Source: Paraphysomonas bandaiensis (lineage: Eukaryota > Chrysophyceae). From it: a stretch of DNA of 64,000 bases. Shown here one piece after another: positions 39,944-50,648 of this stretch. The translations under genes were made by a program, and so were the position numbers. The number at the start of each line of letters is the position of its first letter. The stretch's first letter is position 1. The notes below the pieces were generated by a model that worked only from the letters and a program-made list of their open reading frames with translations, did no database searches and was not told where the DNA came from. The stretch covers positions 1 to 64,000 of the forward strand of contig CBFFRP010000107.1 in the NCBI GenBank assembly GCA_965644295.1, given 5' to 3'.

Positions 39944-40900
39944 CTACAACATCCAGTGCTCCAGGTCACAGGGTATTTTACGCATGACATGCTCGAAACT
40001 AGGGTATTTCGATTTTTTAAAATAAGTCATAATTTCTTCGTAATTCGACACAAACGTTGATATGTCATCTGAATGCACTTTCCTATACTCTTGATGCTGG
40101 GAGACTAAGAGCAGCTTGTCGTAGATGCCTTTGGCCAGAGCTTCCATAATAGCCTGAGTATTGACCCCTCCGGTAGTTTCCATGTAGAGTCGTGCTATAA
40201 AACTATACGGATCATTCAAGTAGTCCTCATAAGTTATAATTCCGAATTTTTTGCATGACTTTCTCTTTGAGATGCATTGTTTAAGGAAATCGGCTTGACT
40301 AATCCAGTGACGGACAGTTAAATCAGCACCTTTTCCCACATCAGCAATAGGAAAATGACGTTTTACAATGGATATATTATGTGTACTGAATTGAGGATGC
40401 GGTTCACCATAAAATACACTCTCAGACGGAGACATGGACAGAGATTTTTTGACTATGTTAGTTCTCGCCAACAAAATCAACTTAAAGTCTCTCTTTATAA
40501 AATCCAATACGTATTGCTCTGATCGGATTAGTGCTATCACAACGCTTGAAATGCCGGCATCAGCACAAATCTTATAGCGTGGCAGTATTTCATCACCATC
40601 TATGCCGCGTGGACCAAAGAGATTAGCTCCTGCTGTATAAAGTTCTCGTATGCGGGGACCGCTGGGTGAAAAATACGACTGACGGGCAGATTCAGTCCAG
40701 TTATGAGGAAATCTGGTGTCTAAGAGCTCGCTGATCGTAAACACACATGGCATCTTGGTCATTAAGTCGACGAATATTGCATGCGAGCCCTCATGTGCTG
40801 TGTGTAAGATGGGAAGAGCAATAGTGCGATCCGTTGAATGAGACCATACTGCGCACACTGATAACACCAACAAAACCAGCAACATATATACACATCCCAT
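39944..40900 (-). CDS. Secreted/luminal sulfotransferase-like protein
   Basis: Intronless, 318 aa from ATG 40900. A clear signal peptide or anchor (MGCVYMLLVLLVLSVCAVWS) is followed by PILHTAHEGSHAIFVDLMTK, in the position of the PAPS-binding loop (usually RSGSTWL; here HEGSHAI). Then FKLILLARTNIVKKSLSMSP matches the 3'-phosphate motif, and KKFGIITYEDYLNDP matches the later Y-E-D-L..DP motif of carbohydrate sulfotransferases. One N-glycosylation sequon (NWT) and paired Cys fit luminal folding. It is unlike the sulfotransferase at 4978-6320 outside these motifs, so it is not a recent duplicate. The diverged PAPS loop leaves some doubt about activity. Confidence 0.72.
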   Translation of the reverse strand: MGCVYMLLVLLVLSVCAVWSHSTDRTIALPILHTAHEGSHAIFVDLMTKMPCVFTISELLDTRFPHNWTESARQSYFSPSGPRIRELYTAGANLFGPRGIDGDEILPRYKICADAGISSVVIALIRSEQYVLDFIKRDFKLILLARTNIVKKSLSMSPSESVFYGEPHPQFSTHNISIVKRHFPIADVGKGADLTVRHWISQADFLKQCISKRKSCKKFGIITYEDYLNDPYSFIARLYMETTGGVNTQAIMEALAKGIYDKLLLVSQHQEYRKVHSDDISTFVSNYEEIMTYFKKSKYPSFEHVMRKIPCDLEHWML

Positions 40901-41247
40901 ACTCTAACCTATTCCGTCGACAAATGCCGATTCATTGTCATGCAAACATAATCCAACCATCCAACCAACCATGCCATGCATCCAAACGCAATGTACATCC
41001 ACTCTACTGTGTACATACATACATGCATACAGTAGTACATACTATACAAACTTTTCATACCAGTTCGTGTATAGAGATGTACAGAGTAGGTATGTAATTG
41101 TATGTACAGTATGTATCAGATCGTATACTGCTGTACTCTGTACAGAGATACCATACGACTAGATCTGTCATAGCAGTGTGTATAGTAACACTATAACACT
41201 CCTATCACAATCAATATTCCGACATTACAACTCTATGATTAAGTAGA
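40901..41247. other. Divergent promoter spacer
   Basis: Between the sulfotransferase-like gene (minus) and the TM9 gene (plus). Rich in TACATACATGCATA-like simple repeats; no gene. Confidence 0.5.
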
Positions 41248-43577
41248 ATGTTTATCTCTATAGTTCTATTCAATGCTTTTATTTTAGTGTGTGTGGAAGG
41301 GTCTAGATATAAGAATCACGAGCGCATTACTATAGTAGCTAATACAGTGGGCCCTTTCAACAATCCCACAGAAACATACCCTGTACGTAGAATATTATAA
41401 ATGGAATTTATTAATTACTGTATTATAGTACTATTCTTTGCCGTATTGTCGTCGAACAGGAAAGCAGCGTCGTCATAAACAGGACTTAGGGGAGACCTTA
41501 GCAGGGTCTCGTAAGATTGCAACTCCTTATGATTTGACCTTTATGGACCCAGTGCCTTGGAGATCTCTTTGTGAAGAGTATATGGATGTGGAGGATGTAT
41601 GTTTTATGTTATTTGTAAAGATGGTTTCTGATATATGTACTTCAGCTGAAAGAATTCAAAGATGCTATTGAAGATGACTATTTCTTTGAAATGTTTGTGG
41701 ATGACCTCCCAATGTGGGGATACGTGGGTGAAGTCGCACACGAGGAGTTCCTTCTGGGAAAGTCTATCCAGGGTGCACGGGTGTATCTTTACCCTCATCT
41801 TCACTTCAGTATAGGATTCAACAACGATCAAATTGTATCAGCGAATGTCACGACAGATCCTAAGCGTCGTGTGGATATTACAGATGTAGTATCTGGACAA
41901 GAGGTAAAATCCTTCTCGTATATGATATATTAAATATTGGCTATGCGATACTTTAGATATGTCCCACATACTGTCTTTAACTTCACCGTTTTCAGATTGT
42001 GTTTTCGTACTCTGTTGAGTGGAGACATCAGCCGGATATTGACTATGACGACCGCATGAAACGGTATGAAGGGTCTGCCTTTCTTCCCTCTACCTTCGAA
42101 ATCCACTGGCTCTCAATGTTTAATTCTATGGTGCTCGTTCTTCTACTGACGACTTTCTTGGCCATTATTCTGATGCGTATATTAAAGAAAGATTTTTCTA
42201 GATATATGGAAGTCGATGAGGTATTTTACGTGTTGTGGATGCATGATAGACGAATGCTAGATAACTAGTATTTATGTTTTGCTGCATAAAAATTAGTATA
42301 GATTATATTTTTTATGCATTTAAAGTATTTCTAACACGGAAAGGATGAGATTGCTGAAGAGGAAACGGGTTGGAAGATGATCAACGGTGATGTTTTCCGT
42401 CCTCCACAACACCTATCTCTTTTTACCGCATGTGTTGGAACTGGGGCACAGATATTCACAACCACCGTTATTCTCCTGTCGTTTGTACTACTGGAGGTTT
42501 TCAAGGCTACTCGTCGTGGGGCTCTTCTAACATCAGCGATCATCATATATGCCTTATGTGGAGTGGTTGGGGGATTCGTTTCAAGTCGACTCTACAAGCA
42601 GCTCAGAGGTACAAATTGGGTATGGAATGTAATCACGACTGCGGTGGTGTTCCCACTTCCTCTTGCGGCTGTGTTTTGTTGGGTTAATGGAGTAGCGTGG
42701 ATGGAACATTCTACAGCTGCCCTCCCAATTACAACTATATTGGTAAGTTTCACCCTGACAAGTAAACAACAGTGCGTCGTTTATCAGTTATTCTTACCCT
42801 GCAACTTTAATATATACTGACTTATTTCATCTTTAGTTAATGCTGTCCATTGTCGTTTTCGTGCACTTTCCGCTTACTGTCGCTGGGGCAATAGCCGGAC
42901 GTCATTTAACAGCAGAATTCAAAGCACCATGCAGGTACTCATAGAGAATAACATTACAAATATTTGTATTTCGAAGTTATCCGATACCATTGTTCTTTTT
43001 GCGCTATTGTTGTGTTTTATCTATTCCATGTAGCCTAGAAGTTTTACTTGATTCTAGTGTTTATAAATGTAACTTCTGCGTCGTGTAAAGGACAAATAAG
43101 GTTCCCCGTGAGATACCCAAACAAACCACTTGGTACCGTCATCCCTTTGCACAACTCTTTATGGCGGGGTTTCTTCCATTTTCGGCTATATACATTGAAC
43201 TTCATTACATATTCGCTGCCATCTGGGGACATAAGATATACTCCCTTTTCGGGATTTTGTTTCTGGCTTTTGTTATGCTGACCTTGGTGGCATCTTTCAT
43301 AACAATTGCGTTACTCTACTTTCAACTGGTGCGTGAAGATCATAGGTGGTGGTGGAGGTCCTTTGCGAATGGTGGCGCCACTGGGCTGCTTATTTACTGC
43401 TACTCGTTCTTTTACTTCTTCCATCGCTCCAAGATGGACGGATTTCTTCAGGAATCCTTTTATTTTGGGTACATGGGAGTAGTATCCTACGCTTTCTTTT
43501 TGATGCTTGGGTTTGTTGGTTTCATGTCGTCGTTCTCATTCGTGAATTACATCTATGGGGCAGTTAAAAGTGACTGA
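41248..43577 (+). CDS. Transmembrane 9 superfamily protein (nonaspanin/EMP70)
   Basis: Seven exons (41248-41382, 41429-41596, 41646-41903, 41996-42220, 42344-42742, 42837-42934, 43091-43577), all with GT-AG ends and matching phases, encode 589 aa. A signal peptide is followed by the luminal domain (VGPFNNPTETY, YYSLPYC, LPMWGYVGE, FSYSVEW) and the family core: EIHWLSMFNSMVLVLLLTTF, GWKMINGDVFRPP, RTNKVPREIPKQTTWYRHPF, AIYIELHYIFAAIWGHKIY, EDHRWWWRSF, FYFGYMGVVSY. It has nine TM segments. The C-terminal AVKSD is the KXD signal that retains TM9 proteins in the Golgi via COPI. TM9 proteins sort other membrane proteins in Golgi and endosomes and support adhesion and phagocytosis. Confidence 0.96.
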
Positions 43578-44614
43578 GCATAGCGGCAAGTCTATAGATA
43601 GCTAGTACCGAGTATGTAAGTGATGATGGTAATAGAGTATGCATTGTTTAGTGGTGCGTTGTCGTTAAGTGCAATTGAATAAAGTAATTTAAGTTTATCC
43701 GTTGTCTAGAATTTACAGATTGGTTTTCGCTCTTTGCTTAAGTATTGGATCTAATATGCTATAACGACTTTGGTTCTGTAATCTACATCTCTACACCACT
43801 TACTAAGAAATCTCTTTGACGTGTTAATTGTATATCGTATATTACCAGGTGTCTGTTTGCTTCATGTTCACATGGAATGTAGAACCACTCCGCTATCATC
43901 CTTTAAGAATTTAAGCACTCGATTCCCCTAGCATTTTAGTACAACGATATTGAAGAGTGCACAGTATGGTGTGCTGAATCCATATTGAAAAATGAAATTT
44001 CGGGTTTACTTTCTTGAGGTGCTTTAAGTCGGAAAGAGTCATCAGTTAGATATTAATACTCCTTTATATTCATCTAATACTTTAAGCGTATTAATAGACG
44101 AACTCTTGGTTCACATGCAACAGGCTTACAGATTATAACATGAGTAGCACTGGACGCTATCAGCCAAACACTGTTTTCTATTTCCATACACTCTTGACAT
44201 ATTGAACATGGCGTAGCTAATGAACACTGACCCTTCTTCAATCAGTAAAGATATCTCGCTATGGGCAGGGGACGCTGCTGCTGTATACATGCATATATCC
44301 AGACATCTCCATATGTGCGTGATGTCGTGTTTTTGGTTGGAGTAAAACAACACTCTTCCAATTAACGAGCCGTATTACCTAACGATTGGTTAGCATTATA
44401 TGGTGTGAGTACAGCAGTGTGTACTACTATTGCCACTGTACTTCTTCGTGTACTGCTGTACTGTACTGCGTTGTACTGCTGTACTATGCTATTGTACACT
44501 ACACTGCTGTCCTGCCATGTATGTACTGCTGGACGGTGTCCAAGCACACTGCTTGCAGCACTGCATGTTCCCAAAGATAATGCACACCTCCGTGTCGTTG
44601 CAACAAGGATTCTT
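43578..44614. other. Gene-free spacer
   Basis: Contains an alternating TACTGCTGTACTG-type simple repeat at about 44410-44530. That repeat opens an artefactual Cys/Leu/Tyr-rich extension in front of the HAD gene. No other gene seen. Confidence 0.5.
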
Positions 44615-45568
44615 ATGCTCACATATTTATCTTCTCGACGACTGGCTTGTCACAGTAAACTTTCATCTCCAAGGTTGCTGTTCTCAACATGCGAGAGTTT
44701 GAATGTCAAATCTCAACTCCTTCAAGATACAGACGTGTTTATATTTGATTGCGATGGAGTCATATGGCGTGGCAATGAAGCTATCAGTGGGGCAACAGAT
44801 GTTATAACAAAATTAAGAAATTTAGGGAAAAAGGTGTATTTTATAACTAATAATTCCACAAAGTCGAGAAGAGCATTGCAACAAAAATTTTCTCGCTTAG
44901 GATTTGAAGTTACTTATGACGAAGTTCTGTCGTCAAGCTATGCTGCAGCTACTTATCTGAAGCAGCACGGAATGGATGGTGAGAATGGTGGAAAGGCGTA
45001 TGTTCTAGGAGAAGAAGGTATATGCGAAGAACTTGCCTTGCAAGGAATACCATACTTGGGAGGGCCACAAGACAGCAACAAGATCATTGACATCGAGAAA
45101 GATGTGCATGTTGATATCGACGTTAAAGCCGTGGTTGCAGGATTGGATCGAGGTATCAACTACTATAAACTACAGTACGCACAAATTTGCTTAAGTAATC
45201 CAGAAGTATTGTTCATCGCGACGAATGAGGACGCAAGAGCTCATCTAACTCCAACTCAGCAATGGGCAGGCGGTGGTGCAATTGTTGGGGCACTAAAAGG
45301 CTGTTCTGGCAGAAACCCTCTAGTTGTCGGAAAACCGTCTGATTTTCTTATAAGAGATGTTATTAGTCGTAGTGGATCGAATCCGCAGAGAATGTGTATG
45401 GTTGGCGATCGTCTCGACACCGATATCCTATTTGGTTTGAATAACGGCTTACAGACATTATTGGTACTGAGTGGAGTTACGACGGAGGATTATCTTCACA
45501 GATCTAGTGCTATATCGAAACCGAGATACTATTCTGAGAGCATTGCTGATTTACTTCGCTTAGTGTAA
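44615..45568 (+). CDS. HAD-superfamily phosphatase, phosphoglycolate/p-nitrophenyl phosphatase type
   Basis: Intronless, 317 aa from ATG 44615. An upstream extension in frame to 44405 comes from a simple repeat and is not preferred. Residues 1-33 (MLTYLSSRRLACHSKLSSPR...) look like an organellar presequence. HAD motifs: I FDCDGVIW (nucleophile D45, D47), II ITNNSTKSRR, III VVGKPSD, IV MVGDRLDTDI. The C2-type cap between II and III includes YVLGEEGICEEL and VVAGLDRGINYYKL. This is the family of phosphoglycolate phosphatase (PGP), pyridoxal phosphatase and yeast Pho13, which dephosphorylate 2-phosphoglycolate and other toxic by-products. The exact substrate is uncertain; an organellar location would fit photorespiration or metabolite repair. 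Confidence 0.92.
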   Translation: MLTYLSSRRLACHSKLSSPRLLFSTCESLNVKSQLLQDTDVFIFDCDGVIWRGNEAISGATDVITKLRNLGKKVYFITNNSTKSRRALQQKFSRLGFEVTYDEVLSSSYAAATYLKQHGMDGENGGKAYVLGEEGICEELALQGIPYLGGPQDSNKIIDIEKDVHVDIDVKAVVAGLDRGINYYKLQYAQICLSNPEVLFIATNEDARAHLTPTQQWAGGGAIVGALKGCSGRNPLVVGKPSDFLIRDVISRSGSNPQRMCMVGDRLDTDILFGLNNGLQTLLVLSGVTTEDYLHRSSAISKPRYYSESIADLLRLV

Positions 45569-46406
45569 GAAATCATGCACTATATCCTACTGTGGACTGG
45601 CTTCATGTAGATAGTTAGGAGGGGATAGGCAGTGTATAGTGCACTGTAGATACCAATTAAAGAACCGTAAAAAATTATTGCTCACGTAAAAATGCTAATG
45701 TATATTAATTTCTACTTTTGCCTTGAACAAGCCCGATAAAACAATTTGTGTAATGTTTACAGAAAGTATAACTGCTTCTACAGAATCAAGTATGAATTTT
45801 CCGGTGACATATTTCAACCTACTAAATTATGCAGATGTTTTTACTAAACTAAAAACGACAGTTGCGCCGTATTGAAACTTAGTAGAATCGATAAAACTTT
45901 AGTAGGCTCGACTGACATTTTAAATATAATAGGAACGTCCGCAATTAGTAGGAAGAAATGGCACTTTTTAGTTTAGTAGGAAAGTCAGATAAATTTAGTA
46001 GGGACAAATATATTTCTGCATCATGTTCTAGAGGTATATAAAATACGAATGTACCAGTATATTTTCTAGCACAGCGTTGGAAGTATTCAATGAAGGCTTC
46101 GTAGAAATTGTATTGTAACGGATATATATTGTGGAGATCTCGTTATTGATTATTTTATACTAATACAAAATGCAGTGATAGTAACCAATGCCGCTGAGGA
46201 TGTTAAGTAAATGAACACACACAAAATGCTACGGATTCACGAATATTTAAAATATAAATTCCTTTATTGAATAGTTACCACTAAGGAGACAGCGCTACAT
46301 GAACCGTTGGTAGTGGTAATGCCGCAGTCAATCGGCATCATATACTATCTATAAACAATAACGACCAAGTCTGCTCTCATTGAACAGAGAAATAGTTTTT
46401 ATCCCT
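45569..46406. other. Spacer with a TTAGTAGG box cluster
   Basis: CCTACTAAA at 45818 is followed by TTAGTAG(G) at about 45879, 45899, 45945, 45973 and 45995, spaced 20-46 bp, in a region without a gene. The arrangement resembles the sub-terminal box clusters of element T (TTCAACCTACTAAAT versus TTCAACCTAGTCAAAT), so it may be one end of a related element. Confidence 0.5.
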
Positions 46407-47126
46407 TCACCCTCTGAGGCCCATGAGAAGCCCCGCCGCAAACCCACCACCAGTAGGCATGTTGTATGAAAGAACGCCGCTCAGCTACAGGTAACCATGT
46501 AAATACACGGGATATTAAACTGCAACTACATACCTTCGAATAAACCGCTTTAAAATCAAGGGAATCTATCTGGCCGTCCTTGTTAATGTCAAGTAATTCC
46601 TGTTGCAGGCGAATAACTTCATTAGATGGACATTGATCATAAACATGCTCTCGAATACCTCAATATCTTTCTTGATTTGAATGTGGTTAACTTTGAGATA
46701 GCCGTTATAGGCTAGCCCTTGAACAACCATAAATATTCCACCCATAATGAAGGCCAAGGTTCGAGATACCTACGACGAAATTACAATTTATTCTTTATTC
46801 AAGCGACGATGTACCCGTTTTAGACAAAATCCAGATGAATATCCTGCTAAGAAGCCGTATCCTACCTTTGCAGGAATACCGTGATCAACAACGTCAAAAG
46901 TCTGCTTGCTCAGAGTCTCAAAATCGAAAGAGGAGTTAGGAATGTATTTTTTAAAGTCATCAGATCTGGAGTCATCTATAGCGCGTTTACTATTTTCTGC
47001 CAGCTTTTTTAGCCATTCAATTGGACGATCACTATTTCCATCATCATTGAAGCTGTGCGTGCCTTGAACAGACAGTAGTAACACTGCAATAAAAGTCTTT
47101 GAACTCAGGCGAGATACACGAAGCAT
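46407..47126 (-). CDS. FUN14-domain membrane protein with an EF-hand-like loop
   Basis: Four exons (46815-47126, 46659-46769, 46534-46599, 46407-46484), 188 aa. The N-terminus is hydrophobic (TFIAVLLLSVQGTHS), signal-like. The FUN14 domain starts at AKVGYGFLAGYSSGFCLKR, continues TLAFIMGGIFMVVQGLAYNG and YLKVNHIQIKKDIE, and closes with SGVLSYNMPTGGGFAAGLLM. Inserted before the last helix, exon 3 encodes DINKDGQIDSLDF, a canonical 12-residue EF-hand calcium loop ending in Asp. FUN14 proteins (FUNDC1) sit in the mitochondrial outer membrane or ER and act in mitophagy and contact sites. No LIR motif was identified. The EF-type loop suggests calcium control. Confidence 0.88.
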
Positions 47127-47711
47127 GTAGCTCTATATATTATATCCAACACTTTCGTGGTGTGATTTCAATATCAAATATGCAGTTGGATAGTAGAATG
47201 TAGAGGATTATTCAATTATTGTTATTGAATAGTCCAATCTTGTCCCTCTTGCTATGCTTGAGTTTAATCACACTGTCTCGCTCAGTGTTCCTCCTGCTAA
47301 CATCAACGTCTCTTATATTCAACATTATCAATACAGAAAATGTGTAGCCCGTACAATGTATTGAAGCAATATGAAAACCGGAATACGTAGCCTGTTAATA
47401 TGTGATACGTGAACGTGTAGCCCGTATAGTATATGGGCCAGAGGGTAGGGAACATCTCACCTCTGAAGGGAAAAGAATACCATCCCCCGTATACCGTACA
47501 CCGTATACCGTATACACAGTCTCCCACTACAGTTGCACACTACAGTTGAAAAACAAGCCAAGTGAAGGTTACACATCCACAGCAGCATACAGCAGCATAC
47601 AGCAGCACCATATACATATCTGCATACACGAGCAACGTGGTCATCGTTCCATACACTCCGCATAGTTAGACCACAGCTTTAGTTCAATTTGGCGGGGATT
47701 ATTTAATAAAT
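47127..47711. promoter_or_regulatory. Divergent promoter with GTAGCCCGT boxes
   Basis: Between the FUN14 gene (minus) and the ankyrin gene (plus). GTAGCCCGT occurs at 47344 and 47417, and GTAGCCTGT at 47387, all in the same orientation and about 290-370 bp before the ankyrin ATG. This is the same box and similar geometry as the cluster at 16070-16243. A CCGTATACCGTACACCGTAT short tandem repeat follows at about 47485. Confidence 0.5.
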
Positions 47712-48410
47712 ATGGGCTGTGGTTCTTCTACCGAAGCCCCAACCGGCTCAACAGCGACTAGGTCTGCACCTAATAGGATTGAAGTGGCTCAACAAAAACA
47801 AGAACCTGACACTGGTGTACCCCCTCCAGACAGGAAGCCTAGCTCTGCTATAAAAACTTCTGACTCAACAGATATGAATTGGAAACAAATTCATAGCGCT
47901 ATTCGTTGGAATAAACCCACTGAAGAGGTCAGAGCAATGTTGACTAAAGAGCTGGCAAACTCGAAAGACACTGGCAATGGAAATTTCCCACTACATATTG
48001 CGTCTCAGAATGGTCATTTGAATCTTGTTGAATTATTGATCGAATGTGGTGCTGATATAAACTGCCAAAATTTTAAGGGCAACACGCCGTTGCATATGGC
48101 TTTAAGTTACGACTACATAGATGTTGCAGAATTCCTCATTTCTGCAGGAGTGGATATGGATTTGAAAAATGAATCTGATATTCCTGCACGCAAAGGTCTA
48201 GAAGGAGACAAATGTTTGGCGGCTGTGTACTTGGCAGCGGCAAAGAATACTGATGATGCTGTAAAAGCATTACAAAAATGCCTGAAATCCATCGAAGATC
48301 TCGACAAAGCCACTTTTGCTGCCACCGGACTTCGCGTAAAGAAAAGCATTGGGGGAGAATGGACTGATGAAGTAAACACGTTGTTTAAGGAAGTACTGGG
48401 GAAAATATAG
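47712..48410 (+). CDS. Ankyrin-repeat protein, predicted myristoylated/palmitoylated
   Basis: Intronless, 232 aa. The N-terminus MGCGSSTEAP fits dual acylation: Gly2 myristoylation with Cys3 palmitoylation. A disordered Pro/Ser-rich stretch follows. Then come two clear ankyrin repeats (GNFPLHIASQNGHLNLVELL, GNTPLHMALSYDYIDVAEFL) and a degenerate one before and after. The C-terminal helical region (AVYLAAAKNTDDAVKALQKC and onward, to the end) has no recognised domain. It is probably a membrane-tethered adaptor; its partner is unknown. Confidence 0.87.
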   Translation: MGCGSSTEAPTGSTATRSAPNRIEVAQQKQEPDTGVPPPDRKPSSAIKTSDSTDMNWKQIHSAIRWNKPTEEVRAMLTKELANSKDTGNGNFPLHIASQNGHLNLVELLIECGADINCQNFKGNTPLHMALSYDYIDVAEFLISAGVDMDLKNESDIPARKGLEGDKCLAAVYLAAAKNTDDAVKALQKCLKSIEDLDKATFAATGLRVKKSIGGEWTDEVNTLFKEVLGKI

Positions 48411-48829
48411 ATTGATGGGATGCCCGTAGACGGGCTATGGTGAGCAGCTAGTCCAATAGGAGTTGTCGTTTCTTGTGCTGCGGGCTCTTTGGTGTTACGT
48501 TACTTAGTTTCGACATCGCATCTTTATTTTATTTCGAAACTATGCTATTTTACGTGAGCTGTACTGGTTATGAGTATTGATAGTGTTCGCATAACCTTGA
48601 ATTAACCATAGTACGCTTCTTGAAGTGCGAAGTATAATTAATGAATAATGATTTCGGTGACTGTATATTGTAAATGTCGTAGCGACGCTTAGTTGTCATT
48701 CGGTTCCTCCAGTGGAAAAATAATAATACAGAGGGGGTTTATGTACTCGATCTATTCATCATGTATATATCTGTTTACTCTCCTACATGCTGTGTGAGTA
48801 TGCAAAACTCAAGTTTTGAAGCCTAATAT
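48411..48829. other. Spacer up to the hAT-B element
   Basis: Begins with CCCGTAGACGGG (48423-48434). This includes a reverse-oriented ACGGGCTA, i.e. the complement of TAGCCCGT, in the probable 3' UTR of the ankyrin gene. No gene. Confidence 0.45.
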
Positions 48830-49753
48830 CAGGGCCTGGTAATACCTACTAACTGAAAGTAGATAGCACCACGCATATAAGAGATAGTGTTGTGCTCCCT
48901 TAATTACTCATTTTTAGTTAAATAGCAGACTACAAATTTTAACTACTTCTCGCTCTCTACTGACACATCAGGATCTTCTTGCAGGGCTTCATGGAGGGTG
49001 TAAACTTCGCACAACATGTAATTGACTCGTAGGAATAGCAACGATTGTAGACGATATGGATTCATATAATCACCTTTGCAAGACTAAAGAGCCTCTCAAC
49101 AACATTAGAGTGTGCTTCAATATGAAGCAAGCAGCGGTAGTTGGACTCTCTTGGTGACCTCGGAGCTGTCCAGAACACGCTGTGCAAAATCAGTTCCTTC
49201 ACTCTCGTCCTCGTTATTTCTGTCGGGTACACCAACCTCCATGGATGAATCCAGTTGCAAATGTCTAACTGCTCTTCTCTCATGGCCTGTCAACTCTCTT
49301 TCATCGTTCCCTTGAATTTTAGCCACTTCCTCCTCAAAATTTGCGCTGGCAACAATGCTTGCATTCGGGGAAAGGTATGGATGCAACTCTGGAAATTCTG
49401 GCGGGCTTGGTACAAATTGATTCCATCTCTTTGTAAGGCCAGCGTAACAATCTGTAACTTTTTCAAGTTGCGTCAAATATTGTTTCAGCTTTCAAAAGTT
49501 AGCTGATGTTAGAATCTGGAGTAAGGAGATACTTTCATTCTTATAAAAGACAACAAATCGCTCCCGTGAAGTCTTTCATTTCAGTTCTATTTAGAGCAGT
49601 ACAGGTCATTAATGGGATACCATTAATGGCCCATTAATGGTAGTCCGGTTCCCGGCAATTATAATGGCATCAATTAAAAATGTCCCGGCAATTATAATGG
49701 CATTACCATTAATGGCCATTAATGCCATTACCATTAATGATTACCAGGCCCTG
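48830..49753 (-). mobile_element. hAT-type DNA transposon remnant (family B) with 8-bp TSD
   Basis: It begins CAGGGCCTGGTAAT at 48830 and ends with the exact complement ATTACCAGGCCCTG at 49753. It is flanked by perfect 8-bp duplications, CCTAATAT at 48822-48829 and 49754-49761. The right interior is rich in CCATTAATGG palindromes (49600-49740). A broken transposase C-terminus lies on the minus strand. At 924 bp it is non-autonomous. Solo ends of the same family occur at 24731-24777, 39419-39450 and 61650-61747. Confidence 0.94.
49062..49476 (-). pseudogene. hAT transposase C-terminal fragment, frameshifted
   Basis: One minus-strand frame (to 49117) reads through an acidic stretch (FPELHPYLSPNASIVASANF, DRNNEDESEGTDFAQRVLDS) that is typical upstream of the hAT dimerisation region. 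The homology then continues in another frame as HIEAHSNVVERLFSLAKVII, the hAT C-terminal motif. At least one frameshift separates them and the catalytic core is missing, so it is a non-functional relic of a family other than that at 11844. Confidence 0.75.
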
Positions 49754-49927
49754 CCTAATATTATGTCTAAACGAGACTGAAAGATATAGTTTTTGCTTGT
49801 CGAAACAGGAGCGAAGAATGGTAATCGAACTTATCAGTTGCCAGAAATACAAGTATCCTGCAACCCTAAGCGCTCAAACGACTGGCCATGTTAAAAAGTT
49901 TGAAAAGAAGAGGCGAGAAGACAGGTT

Positions 49928-50490
49928 CCTAGTCTAGTCAGAAGGTAGAAAAACTTAGTCATTAAATAATTAGATTTTTAACATTACAATGACTAGGTGG
50001 AAGTGGGTATTTACCTAGTCAAACAGGGGAGCATACTGTAGCCAAAAATTCAAATACTATGTATGCCTCACATTTTGTCGTCACAGTCGAATAAAAATAA
50101 GTCGAGGTAATACCAAAACCTGCAACGCGATTTCACCAGGTTTCATATCTAAGTATTGACCAAGTCCGGTGTAGCTCCACAGCAATCTTCATTTCATGGG
50201 CATCCAACCTCAGTATGTAATCAGCAGGAGCATCAGAAAACCGACACTGCCAGCGAAGAATTTTTTTATTTCTGTGGTTTGATACCACGCGGTAATCCAC
50301 GAATATACCATTCAGGTACTTCCGTAGTGTCGTACGTACGTGTTCTTCCAGTCCCCTGGCCTAAGGGCCATAACATCTACGGATTCATAACTTTGATAAG
50401 TGTCCTAGCTGCATTACGAGGCCGCGTTTCCTTGCAGGCCTGATATTTATAATATATTAAATTTGACTAGGTTGAATAATATATCTCTTT
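49928..50490. mobile_element. Partial second copy of element T
   Basis: 49928-50035 is homologous, in inverse orientation, to the right sub-terminal region of the first element (39010-39115): shared TAGAAAAACYTAGTCATTWAATAATT, TTWACAATGACTAGGT, TTACCTAGTCAAA and GGGAGCATACT. The other end, about 50455-50490 (AATTTGACTAGGTTGAATAA then TCGTATCAT), matches the element tip. The interior (50150-50445) has a 95-codon frame of unknown affinity. The left tip seems to be lost next to the hAT-B element. Confidence 0.65.
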
Positions 50491-50648
50491 TCGTATCATA
50501 TAACCGCCCACTATTCTTACTTTAAATTTAAAGTAGCTTCAATATAGGGTTCATGGACAAACATACTAGTATACGCACTAAAATCACTTAATCAATTAAT
50601 AACTTGCATACTCAAACAATGACTTCCTGAGATCATAAAGCAACCTCA

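Noticed and set aside
44405-44614. 70-residue N-terminal extension of the HAD phosphatase
   Set aside because: It lacks an ATG at 44405, is encoded by a TACTGCTG-type simple repeat, and does not match the family; the ATG at 44615 precedes a plausible presequence.
49804-49900. tRNA gene near TAATCGAACTTATC
   Set aside because: The minus strand shows a GTTCGATTA word and a GTTGC/GGCAAC stem, but the arms do not fit a cloverleaf and no anticodon arm is present.
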